Below, in pieces: positions 36,212 to 49,000 of a DNA stretch of 64,000 nucleotides (its first letter is position 1; every line of letters starts with the position of its first letter). Position numbers and translations under genes: made by a program. Origin of the DNA: Hofstenia miamia (taxonomy: Eukaryota; Xenacoelomorpha; Acoela); NCBI GenBank assembly GCA_004352715.1, contig SCFE01000002.1:1010549-1074548 (forward strand), read 5' to 3'. Below the pieces are notes generated by a model. The model made no database searches. It worked only from the letters and a program-made list of their open reading frames with translations, and was not told the origin of the DNA.

Positions 36212-36304
36212 TTAATCCACAAAAATAATTCCAAGCATTCCAAGCAGTAATTCAGTATCTAATGTGTTGCTTTTGTGTTTCAGCGAAATAATGCGCATTT
36301 TAGT
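36212..36304 (-). CDS. DSTYK: Possible last coding exon of DSTYK
   Basis: Proposed from an acceptor (CTCATTTAG) and a 30-residue frame ending in TAA. It joins in phase 0 to the exon at 36819-37061 and would give a tail of similar length to the human C-terminus, sharing a short ...KSN match (here SLKHKSNT). Similarity is too small to be sure. The alternative is that translation runs through the 36818 donor and stops at 36756, adding 20 residues without similarity to the family. Confidence 0.25.
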   Translation of the reverse strand, partial: TKMRIISLKHKSNTLDTELLLGMLGIIFVD

Positions 36305-36368
36305 CTAAATGAGACTCTGTCAACGCTTAAAAAATGTTGAAAAATATGGCCTACTAGTTGGTTTATCG

Positions 36369-36454
36369 TCCACTGTTTCAAGACTTTTCAGTTACTACAA
36401 CAAAGTTATCAGTGATAAGGGAGGAGATTGGGCGAAGAAATTCTGGAAAAACAA
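36369..36454 (+). repeat. Coding-like repeat, copy B
   Basis: Partner of 34705-34790. The plus frame (inside a 97-codon frame 36309-36602) reads SRLFSYYNKVISDKGGDWAK, then KFWKN. Similarity between copies stops abruptly after this block. Function unknown. Confidence 0.5.
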
Positions 36455-36818
36455 ATTTTCATCTATTTTAATTCCAAAAACCTTTGAAAATGTATTGTTA
36501 ACTCGTCTTTTTGAGAGAGATTTTCATATCGAATTATGTAATACTGTGAGCGCGCATTTTATAAATATTTTCCGCGAATTTATTACCGATAAAAAAAATT
36601 AAAATTACAAAATTTAATTATGTCCAAATTTTTCGTAATTTTGTATGCAAATGCTCATAAATTGACATACTTGAAAATAATTGCAGAGTAATAATTATAA
36701 GCCCCTTAGTTTTGTTGATTTCCTTGAATGACAAGGCCTCAATTCTAACACCTAGCTATGGACTTATTGGAACTGATGTTTGAAAAGTTAAAACCGCGTA
36801 AGTTGAGAAAAACCATAC

Positions 36819-37061
36819 TTGAACTACTCCTAGATGAGGTCTGTGTTCGGGATTGTAGGCCCAACATCGATTCATTAACTGCCAGCAATCGTCATCAAAT
36901 TGTGGCAGACGTTCGGGTCTGGTCCCTCTTTGCACGGCAACCCACAAGTTTTCTTTACTACTGCATTGTTCGAAGTTTTGCGGCAGACGAACACTACCGG
37001 AGCAAACATACCAAAATAGAATACCGAAAGCGTAAGTGTCCACAGTATGATCATATCCTCC
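36819..37061 (-). CDS. DSTYK: DSTYK exon: C-terminal kinase lobe
   Basis: 81 codons from [13 protein letters not shown] to PHLGVVQ. Contains the [11 protein letters not shown] segment of subdomain IX and the [20 protein letters not shown] block, whose arginine-rich end matches the family. Acceptor TTTTTAG; donor CAA|GTATGG at 36818/36817. If the donor is not used the frame runs to a stop at 36756. Confidence 0.93.
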
Positions 37062-40000
37062 CTAAAAATGGTCCAATAACTTATTTTATAAAGTTGTATG
37101 TAAAAAGTTTTAAGCCTTGGACACAATGCTTTTAAAATTGAAATGATTGGTCCAAAAAATTGGTCCTTGATCGTTTTTTAAACGGAACATCAATTTAAAG
37201 CACAGAATGAAAGTGGTAGAAATTTGTAGTTCATAAGTAAACAAGTGCTTAGCGCTTTAAGATTTCAGTGTGTCATTGAAATGACAAGACTGATTACTTA
37301 GACGAAGGTGTTTGTGTACTTATAAGCGTTACTGTGCTGCTCATGCATACTTCCATATTTGATTCAAATTTGTACGACTTAACCTAAAAAGTGAAAAATA
37401 TAATGACCCTATATTGCAGATAATAAAATGTTTAGTACAAGCAACAGAATTGTAGTGGTAGGCTTCAAGCTATAGCATTGTCAAACACTATCCACGCGTA
37501 AGCATACAGTACATGTATACGCACAGTGTCAAAAAAACTAATTAGAATCGGCGTTCTAAAAGGATTAAGTTTAACAATCAACACCTCCAAATTCACTGAA
37601 GCAAATAAAACACTTTTACTAACAATGAAGTTTTTCACTTGAATATTAACGAAGTGATTTAGACAAAATCGGAAAAATTACTCCCATACAAATTTACTAG
37701 ATAACTAATATATCCTAAAACTACATAACAAATTTATTGCAAAGATATACACAGGTTCATTACTAATAATTAGACACAAACATGTTTCGAAACAATTTTG
37801 CCCGCTTCGAACCAACTGTCCCGATTGAACATCTGTCAACTAGAACTAGAAAGGTTCGTCCAAAACTGACTTAACTGAATACTTAACATGTTTTTTCGAC
37901 TGCCGCTTGAAATTTGAAGTTTTTGTTAGTTTCATTTGATACATAGCGAACATTTCGATAACATTTTGTGTATCTATCAAGGCGATACCAAACGCCTTGG
38001 TATCTATATATTAGTTCATGTAAAGTAATAATTCGTCATTTAAGCTACTATCTACAGTAAATACATTCATATTTACAAATATAAACCAATGCCGTATGTC
38101 TAACGTCATTCACTACAAACACCTAGGTTAGGGTAATATATAAATATATATATATTACGAGATCTTCAAAGATATAAAACAAAAACATTGACATGATTGA
38201 CATGATCCTTTAAATATACGACCAGCAAGGGAATTGAAATTTTGTGATATCGCTTGAAAATGAAAGGCTATAACCAGGGCAACCACAATCAGGTAAGTTA
38301 CTTTTCGTTTGGAGACTTGAAATTAGCAGAAATGAGTTTCTAGTACAAAATTAGAAGAGAGGGTCAACTGTTGTTACTACATGATTACATTATCTGTATA
38401 CTAAATAAGTTTTGCTTTGGCGATGAAAAATTTAATAAAGGTACTGAATAAATGAAAGCAATTGTTTGCTAAATTTCAAACACCAAGTTTGCTTTGATTA
38501 GAAAATCAAAGTCCCCAAAAATACATTTTGCGAGTATAATATTGAAAAATACATTGTGCTGAATTTCAATTAATAATGTGTTATACTATGCTTGATATGC
38601 AATAAAACTTGATAAAATTAAGAGATTTTTTAACTAAGTCAATTTTTAAAGTAAAAAAGTTACTTTGTGGCAGATTTATAAGTCACTTCATTGATGCCCT
38701 AGCTATAACGATTCATAGTTGCTGCATATGATAACATCGTATTATGGAATAATTGCATATTAAATAGCAAATTTTCTTTGGATTTGAAAATTCTTGCATA
38801 TTTATTCGGAAAACATATAAAATGTGAAGAATCTCAAAAAATTACTAGACTGTATACTTTGTATTTAGACATGTATTCCACAGGCATATATCGCTTTTAC
38901 AAAAAGTAGCAGTTCCAGCGATTTATTGCGAAATCAAGATGGGATTTTAAAAAAATTCATTCGGAATGATTTCACGATATATATTCGTCACCCTATTTTA
39001 ATAGGCCTTCCAAACAGTCTACTGGATTGCTTGTAGCTTGATAAATACTTTTGAGTTCTGCATAGGATACCCTACTCATAAAATATTCAAAACACAAATA
39101 TAAATGAAATTTAAATTTCATTGAGTAATATAACTGCGTACAACTGCGCACATTTGGCCTTTTGACAGCGCATAGTTAAAGATCTAATACAATTTAATGT
39201 GTTGTTCCGAAATTATTAACAGGTTAATTGATTTCACAAATTATATTATGAGACAAATTTAGTGTATAACAGTTAAAGCTAATAAAAATAAGCTGTTCAA
39301 CTTTTAAGAAAGCCGAATACAAATCAGAAATGGACATGAGTAGGAAATTCAGGCACAAGCTTTTCCCGGTGCAGGAAACCAAAACCTCAGCCAAAGTCTT
39401 GTCCAGAGTATTTAAATTAGTGTCAAATCGGCACACCTTAGGCCCACTTTATGACTCCTGCCCAAAAATTTGCAAATTTTTATCTGTTTACTAGACCAAA
39501 GTTGGATATGTTAGAAACTTATAATGAAATCTATCCACTGAAATTGAAAAACAAATAATTAAAGTGTTTAGAAATTATAAAGCATTTGGGGTATTTGGGG
39601 GCTGTTGTTTAATAGTAAGTTGTTTTCCAAAACCTGGGACCCCAGCCGGCTATTCCCAGTTCAGCCCAATGTCCCATGTCTGATACGAAGCCATTCAAAT
39701 ACACTCAATTTTTCTATCTATCATTCAATAGAAATAAAAAGGTATGCCAAAATATAAGTTACATGGAGATATTTTCACAGGAACATAAAATAAAAATTAC
39801 CACAAAATTTAATTTACAATAAAAAAATTTATTCTGTGACAAAAGTTCTATATCTTTAAAACTATTAAAAAACATGTGACCAAATAATTAAGCCAATGAC
39901 TGTATTTAGTCAATTTTATGCTGTACAATGAGGCTGGTTTGTTATGTGAAAGCGTATAGAGGCAATCAATTTTTGTTCATAAAACAGTTTCTTGACTAGC

Positions 40001-43000
40001 ATATTCTAAGAAATAGGAAATAAGACATAAATGTTCAAACAATGCACCTTGAGTAATTCTGGACTCATGTGAATTGGTGTACCAACAATGGTTCCACTCA
40101 TCATGGCCTCGGGTTTGCAAAATCCCAGATCTGTGATTTTTCCTCTGTTGGAACTGTCAAGAAGAACATTCTTTAGTTTTATATCACGATGTACTAATCC
40201 CTGACTATGCATAAAGCGTAAACCTTCAACGACATCTTGCGAAACGCGGAGACGCTGTGCCATTGTCATACCCTAAGGGGACAGTATTACAATTTTCCAA
40301 AAATTAAAGTTTAGACAATTCACAACCTAATTTTCAGTACATCATAACATTGAACCTTTATTTTTGTGTAAACAGCTAAAAAAATAAATCAAAGACCATA
40401 GTAAACTACCTGTTTAATTCCTGTGTAAAGATCTCTAGGAAAGCGATCCATGACCAGCAGCACGGCGGCAGTTCCACCACCATAGCTATGATCAACGACC
40501 GATCCACGCAGCGATACAACATTTTGATGATCTGGTAAACTCTTGGTGTAATAGAACTCCATCGCCAGATCATTCCAATGCTTTTCATCTGGAGGAACGA
40601 CACTCTTGATAGCACAAGGTCCATGTACACCCCATGCTTCGCAAGAGTATACAACTCCGTATTGTCCCCTTCCAATCTCAGGGCCTATACGTGGCATGCC
40701 ATACAAAACTGCGTCACGAAGTGAAATGCTTTCCAATGACAAACGGGCTATTTTCGGTGCAAGATTTTTTCGAACCTAAGGCAATATGGCAAATATTATA
40801 AACCTTATCTAGTATAATGCTAACCTGCATTCTTCGTTCTTCATTTCTTTCAAGGCGAACATTCTGCCTATGTTCTAGTTGCTTCAGTGTGGAAAGAAAT
40901 GAGGCGTGAGATTCCTCCAGCCGATCCTTGAATTGTGCACAAATATTGCGTGCTAACCTAGCTTCACTAAGTCCGTCAACCATTTCAGCAGCGACTTTTC
41001 GTCGCCATTCTCGATCGACGTCTGGAACGGAGCGCACATTCATCGCCGCTAAAATCTCTTTCATGCGCTCAAGGAATGCGCGACCAAAGGTTGAGGTAGT
41101 TTGTGGAGTAACCTAAATTTAACTCAATTGTGAAAACAAAGTAGATATATAATGTGTTATCTTTTATAATCTCTACATTTGCTCTTCCTGACCGTCAACA
41201 TAAAACTTCTTTGTTAATACAAATCAATACAATTTCCTAAGCTCACATGTGGTTGAAAATATCCCTATTCCAACAGTGTGCAGCAATCAATAAATTTCCT
41301 ACAACTAACATAGCACGGTAGTTCTAAATCTAGACGTCCGTGTACTTATTATTCTAAATTTATGTTTTAGACGATAGACCATTTAACGAAAGCCAATTAA
41401 GATAAGTAGTATAGTGCACGTGATCGATGGTTTGTAATAGTTAACGTGCAATGAATATTCAGCCACTAGATTACAACAAAGATTCCTCACAGAAAAATGT
41501 GTTTCACTTAGCCAAGCTCTAGAGATTTAGAAATTCTTAACTACACCCTGCAGCGAATATCAACAATTTTCAAATTCCACTTTCAGATTCTACTGAAAAT
41601 TGTCTTATGATCAGGATGAATTTAAAATATTGTTTTCAACATTTTAACTAACGAAACTATTTCAATGTATGTATGCTACGAAATTAGTAAATACATTCTG
41701 ATGACTATCAAAGAAGCTGGCGTGGTGTTGGAGTTAAAATAGAAATGAACGTCAAAAGTTGTCTAACAGCGCATGACATTGAGCGTCAATCATTTATGTT
41801 GCCAAAAACTATGCACATGAAATCTAATTGCAAAATATTTACAGATATATTCCTCAGTGGGCTGTAAGCATACCATGTGCGCTAAGTTTCATCTTGAAAC
41901 AGAACGATTTATCTTTTGTCTTGCTACATCTTCAAAGACTTAATACAAAATCTCTTTAAATATAGAAAATAAAGTAGAATTAAATAAAAAGTTATCAAGA
42001 GCCTTTGAAAATGCCTAATCTATGTTTGGAGTTTTTGCAGTTAATTTTTGAATAAAAACATTGAATATTGAATGCAATTTTTGTAGATTTTTAGGAGGCC
42101 TTATAACATCAATCAGACTCTACAATAAAATTTACTTAAAAAAAACTAAAAATCGGAAGTTAATAGGTCTAAACAAATCTTTGCGGAGAGTATTATACCT
42201 GAACATAATAGGCGGCGTTAAGAATTCTAGAAAGTGCTCCCAATGCTGAAGGCGGCATCTTAATATTATCATTACTATCACTAGAATCACTATTATCACT
42301 TTGCTCAAGAGCTTCGAGGCATCTACGTAGAACACCGATGTAATTATCGCGAAGTTGATCCACGGAGCCTATAAGTTGATCTGCGATTCGAGCGTTTAGT
42401 TTCGCAAGAATTAATTCCTGTATTTGTGACTGACAAAGACGAATATCTTTTGAACGGTTAAGAACGTCGCCAGAAAGTGCAATATCTTGGAATTCGTAGT
42501 CTGCAGCTTCCTGAATTAAATCATCTCGTACTTTGTGCACAGTTTCTGAGATAAGAGTTCTAAAAAGAAATTGAAATTCACAAAAATCTTCAGTATTTAT
42601 AGTTGGCTGCAAAAAAAATGAGACTAGAAAAAAGGCATATTAATTTTGAACTACTGAACGTAACAATTCAAGAAAGGTAAGATTTTAAAGATACATTAAA
42701 GGACTATAAGTAAAAAGCATCAAAGTCTAATTTGTTTTCCTCCTGTAGAAATAACTTCATTCAAACGAACTGAAACTGATTTCATTAAATTGGACTTCAT
42801 TTCAGATGTCAAGATGTGTTGACTTTCTTGAATTTTTTCTTTTAAATCGGATATATTTTTCGGATTTTTCTTCTGAACGTTATTTTTCAATATCTGCCAC
42901 ACGTTTTTGATTGGAGAAAGATTAGCAGAACTTGGTGGCCATTGCAAAAACTGGATATTATTTTCAGAAAACCAATTTTTTGTCTTTGCTGACGTGTGCG

Positions 43001-46000
43001 GGGTTGCTCCGTCCTGTTGGAGTATCCATCCATCATCATATAAAGCATCAGCATAAGGCATAAATTCAGCTATAATTTGGCAATATCTTTGACTGTCGAT
43101 TGTGGCTTTTCCGTCTAAAATTTTCAAATAAAACCCACGATAGGAAAGTGCTCCCCAAACCATAATTTTTTGGTCGAACTTTGGAACCGCTTTTGTTGGT
43201 CTTGGACATTTCTTTGACGACCACACTTGTACTTTGTTTCTGTGTAGTTGAAATACGCACTCATCAGTTATCCAAACATCTTCAAAAGTGTAGTCTTTCC
43301 AATCTTTCACGAAATTTAATCTTTTTTCTTGATGTTCTTTTGTAATCAGAAGTCGATTTTTTCTGCCAATTTTTGTAACTCCACTTTTTTTCAGTGTTCT
43401 CTGAACTGTGGTTTCATGCACAGAGATGTCGGCTTCAGTTTGAAGTCGGTTTGCAATTTTTTCCTAGAAATATAGGGATTTTTGAGAGCAATTGCGACTG
43501 TTTTCTGAATGAATTTCCAATAATTTTTCGAGGGCGTCCACTTCCTTTTCTTCTTTTGAGAGATTCTCCTTGTCGAATTTTTTTCAGCTTTCGAAAATAA
43601 GTTGATCGAGAAATTTGCGATGTCGCAAAGGCGTTTTCAAGCTGTTCCAACGTTTCCATTCCGAAGAAATCAAGTAGAAACTTTGCAAAGCAAAACAATT
43701 TGTTTGGTAAGGGTTTTCAAATAATTACGAAGTACCAGTTTAATTAATTAACTTTTTTGTTTGACCATTTTAAAGTTCACAAAATTCTCGTTGTCTTTTA
43801 TTTTTATTGTTTTCTTCTAAAACGTCCCAATACGTTTCCACAAAGCGTGAAAAAATAGGTGTTCAGTTTCATTTTTTTTTGCAGCCAACTCTAACTATGT
43901 CATTTGTTTCACTTAAAATTATAGTAGATCATGGGTTGCCTCTTATAAAATAATTTCCTTCTGCATATATTGCTAATGGAAAGCAATTATTTAAACGATA
44001 TTTGTTACCTCCGCAATATTTATATAGCTCTGGTAAAAAAAGAATAAATTTTCAAATACAAAAACCCTTCAACGACAGTACACAAGTAGTCTTATTATTT
44101 AATTAAAGAGCGATGCTCTGGCCAAACACATTAGGCATCACGCACAATCAACAACAGTACCCATAAACACGCCAATAGGGACAGGTACTTTATTTTCACT
44201 AAACATCCTCATCAAGATGCAAGAAGCTTTCCTCAATATCTTTACTCTACTGGAACCACAGACCGCAGAACTTTGCTCAAGACATCGGGTATGAAGGCAA
44301 AAACATTCTACAGAAACTTCATAAAGTTGACTGAAACGAACCCGCCAAAAGAAAGAAACGCAGTAGGCGACCCTCAAATTGACTGGAAATGTTTTGTCAA
44401 AATTATTTTTACAAAACCCATTGAAATCAAACGCTCATTACAACTCAAAGTTTTAAGAAACCCATAACAAATTTGTCGTAACATTGAACGTGTACCGAGC
44501 ACTTTCAAAGGCAAGGATCTGAGAAAAACGTGCAAAAAAGAGCCACTATTGACACAAAAGCAGAAAGAAGACGAGTTAGCTTCTGTGAAACATGATCGCT
44601 GGATTGATTTTTCAGAAATGTTTTTATAAACGGTGAGCCCATGTTCCAGCTGCATAGAAACAACAACATTTCTCATGGGTCTACGACAGCCGGACTGGAC
44701 TGATTCTTCAGCAAGATGGGGCAAACCTCCTCCAATACCTCAAGGCATATCTAATATTTCTTTAGAGAAAAAAATCTGCAAATTTTGCAGTGGCCAACCA
44801 ACTGACCGGGTCTTTCACCTATAGAAAATGTTTGAGGGATCATGAAGGACCATGTGGAAAAGAAATACTTGCTGGAATCCACAGAAAAAATTACCATGAG
44901 AATGCAGAAGAATTTGATGGGTTAAATTAAGGACATATTTTTGAAGTGTGCTCGCTCGGAGACAGTGTTGTTTAATATCTTTTACACAAATTTATAGAAA
45001 ACTTAATTTGTCATCGATCAATATGAATTTTGTTTCTGTTCGTGTTTTTGTTGCTAAGAAATTGAAAAAAATTCTGTTTCTCATTTTTTGTTCAGAGCTA
45101 TACTTGGTTACTGTACAAATGGCGAGTAAAAAGTAACTTGATATAAAATGAAACTTCATCTCCATGCCCAGTATGATATAGGAAGTTGGCTCTCGTATGC
45201 AACATGTCTTGTAACTTATTTTTTGATTCATTACTCCTCATTTTCATTAATTTAATGAAGAAAGAGAAAAGATGTGAGAAAATTACTGATCTATTCAACG
45301 ATTGATTTTAAATTTTATGTACTGCCAAGCTTCGATGTGAGCACCGGAAGCATCGATGAGCATGCAACGCAAATTTTAAACCAAGATCAATTTTCTCAAT
45401 CAAACTTTGTTCATGCAATGCATACCAACATTGCTATAATTAAAGATTTCTTTTGATTTTTAATGAAAAAACTCATTTGTCAATGACATAACTAACCAGA
45501 AAATTCTTAATTTTATGTTATATGAGAATTATTTTTAATATTAATAACAGAGTACTTAACAACATATATTTTCAAATAGGCCTTTTAAAATGAATGCAAT
45601 AATTGAGTTGTCCAAAAAATTGTTTTCATAGTTTATGAATTTCACATTAATTCAAAAAAATGAAGAAACAGCTTATATTAAATGTGCATTATTGCTGAGT
45701 TTATTTGCATGTATTTGAGTGGGTTTGACAAATCTAAATCTTATTTGAAGATAACACCGAAATCAACGAAATACAAAATTTCAAACATTGAGATTAGATG
45801 AAATTCTAAAATTAATATTTGTCAAATCTTGATTTGAATACCACATTTGCAAATGAACTCTAGAATGACTAAGATGGAAATATATATAACCATTCAAAAC
45901 CATCTACAATAGTAATAACCAAATTAGAATTAAATATAGATCAACTTCACAAATTAATGGGTGCTTCCAATAAAAGATTTGTCAACACAACAAATCTAAT

Positions 46001-49000
46001 GCTCTCCATGCATCCCTACTTCTTAAAGTTCAAAATTACGTAGTTCAAGTGCTTATGGGTACAAAAAGTTATTTATACGGGTTATGGGATTATGTAGAGA
46101 TTATATGGATATATCAACTTTATAAATTCATCGCCAGGATAAATTTGGAAACATCACTTTAAAAAAGTTTTTAAAAATATTGTAAAGGGTATACCATAAC
46201 TTCGACGCGGTTTTTGATCTCCGATAAGTTACAGTTTAGATTCATATATCGAACTACTGCTATCAATATATTTTCTATACGTTCTGAAAAATTGTCTCAC
46301 ACAGTCTTTAGCATTATTAATGATCCATTTTGTATTCTTTTAACGCATTAATCATTGCATTCATTTTTTAGAAATATCGGTTTTAGAATGTAATTTTCAA
46401 TTGTTCGATATCTTGGGTAAGTGAGATTTAAATTTCAATCATTGATGTAAGGTCCGATAGATTGAAATAACATAAGTCATTGAACGATTCAAAATTTTCG
46501 ATTACGACAAAAACTGATCATTATTATTGACAATTAAAGGAATGCCGATTCCATCCCCAATTGCTCCCCGTGAAATAAAGACAGCAACAGAGCGTACCGT
46601 TGTTCATGTTCTTGTGCATCACTATCGTTGCCAAGGTCACTCAGCCTATGTTATCAAGAAAAATCTTTTGGAGGTTGATGGCTGGATCGTCTGAGAAGGC
46701 GCAATAAGAAAGATGTGGAACAAGGAACTTAAAGAGATTGCAGAAATAATGCTGTTGGAATTGAATGACGATTTTGATGAGTGATAATGAATGATTCGAT
46801 ATCTATATTAATTACTTTTAGATGCACATATACCATGAATATATAACTTTTGTATCAATATGCTTTCTTTTCATTAACAAATGATTCGAAAAAGATGTTG
46901 GTTTGAATCATTTAACGTTAATCGAAAACCGCGTGGAAGTTACGGTACACCCCTTACTTGTTAGAATAAACTCCTACCGAATTTCATGTTGTTTTTTGTT
47001 GGCAATGGTAAGAAGCGATTGAAAGAGTTCTTGTTCTTTCTTACGAGAATACTCCAGGCGTTTGGGAGTAATTTGATTTTCACGTGACATATCGTACGCG
47101 GAGGCAATAAATGTGCTGAGACAGCGTGTGTGGGTATTGTGCAGCAGAGTAGCTAGATTCACCAAATGAGCGCGAAGATTATTCCGCACAAAACGCACTA
47201 TTGTGATTCCCAACTCTTCGACATCCTAAAGACGAATTTCAAAACATCAGCAATTTCTACTAGGAATTTAGAACATAAGAGGCTTCATAAACCGGGTCAT
47301 CACCGAAATACAAAATATGGGACACATACAAACATTGCGAAACTTTTGTCGTTATGGAACGTGAAAAATGAGGAATGTGTCATGAAAAAATGAACAAATT
47401 TCTGGATGGTAAAGAAATGTAGAAAATCGCACAGACTATTTAGAAAGAAATTATTATAGGGAATTTCAACTTTTAAAATAACAAAAACTATTTAAGAATT
47501 TTTAGGGACTTAATATTTCGGTAGGCTTACAGGGTTATACTCAGCACGAGGATTTCGTTCAATGCAAAATTTAACAAAAGGGAAATAAAAGATTAATTTT
47601 TGAAAACAGGACTTGGTTTATGGAATATGAAAAATTTACCAAATATAATTTGTAGTTTGGGTCGAAACTACTTATGCGCATAATTCTAGTGCTTAAATAA
47701 TAAAAGTAATTGATTTTCTAATTCAAAATAGTTCCAACTGCTTGTTTGGGTTATAAACATTAAATTGTCATAATGATGATTTCCAATGGCAACAACTGAA
47801 CAATACAATACAAAAAAACAATTATTATTAATCTAAAACAGCCCACATTACAATATAATAAACGTTAATACAATGATAAAGGATGAATTAACATTAATTC
47901 TAAACTACATGTGGAAGTCGCATTCGTAAAAAAAATTCTTCCAGTTTCCAATCAAGATGAAGACAAAATATTCAGTACATGACGTCATTTTGATGATGAG
48001 GTCAGAGTCAAGGTCACTGCCGGTTTTCAATCTTGGACGGTTTGTAAAAATGACTGATCAAAAAATACAAACATTTTTTAAATATCCTTTGCTTACCAGG
48101 TACTCAAGAGCAGCATTGCTAAGACGACGGTCCTGCTCCCTGGGATTTGGCGGGCGACTCTAATAAAGAGAAATTTTATTTTATCTGGTTAATGATTCAA
48201 AAATTTAATTAAAGTATGTGTGCAAGATGAACATATCATTTAGAAAAACCTATCCCTAAATTACTTTTATAAGAACTTCATTCTACTAAAGTAAGTAAAC
48301 AAAATCGGGGTGCACGCCATCACGCGGAAAATAACAGATATTACAGTTCCTGCCGTCTCACATCTCCCTACTCAATGAACTATGAACGCAGAGGTTTCAA
48401 ATAGTACAATAAACGGCATTTGGTGAACAATATACTAACTAATTCTTTTCTAGAGTATTAAATATAATATTATTGGATTAAAATAGAGTAAAAACAAAGT
48501 ACCAAGAATGTCATTCTCTATTTTAAAATTTCACAATTATTCGTAGTTAACTCACTTTTTCAATTGGTTCCTATATGACAACAGATTGTTTACAAGACGG
48601 TGATGCTCCATATCTATTTTGTATTTACCGAAACTATTAAGAAAAAGGAGAGCCAACATCAAATTCTATGAGTACAAATTAAGGACTCTAGTTTTCCATC
48701 TAGATTCATGTTAACTTTAGTCAGTATATGAAGGTAGGCCATATAGAAAGATATATTTCCACAAAATTCAGTTATTTTGATTCTAAAAACCTTAGTATTC
48801 AGAAAGCTTAAAAAAGTATAGGCTTATTTTTTATTGTAAGTTTCATATATCCTCTTAACCTGACAAACAGTTTTTTCCATATTTTCAAGAAATTACTTAG
48901 ATTATTATGAAATTTGGTAATCCTAAGATATGGTTAAAAATTTGTAATAAAGAATGTTGTTGCGGTTGAAGTACTAAAAAATATTCAATATTTTTCGTTG

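Noticed and set aside
36309-36602. 97-codon plus frame as a gene
   Set aside because: Only its central block has a partner elsewhere; the rest shows no conservation and no start context. Kept as a repeat, not a gene.
40406-40675. 89-codon minus frame overlapping the kinase N-lobe
   Set aside because: Shifted frame of the true DSTYK exon; no motif.
43394-43600. 68-codon plus frame, repeated at 59891-60103
   Set aside because: Antisense to the Tc1 transposase N-terminal part.
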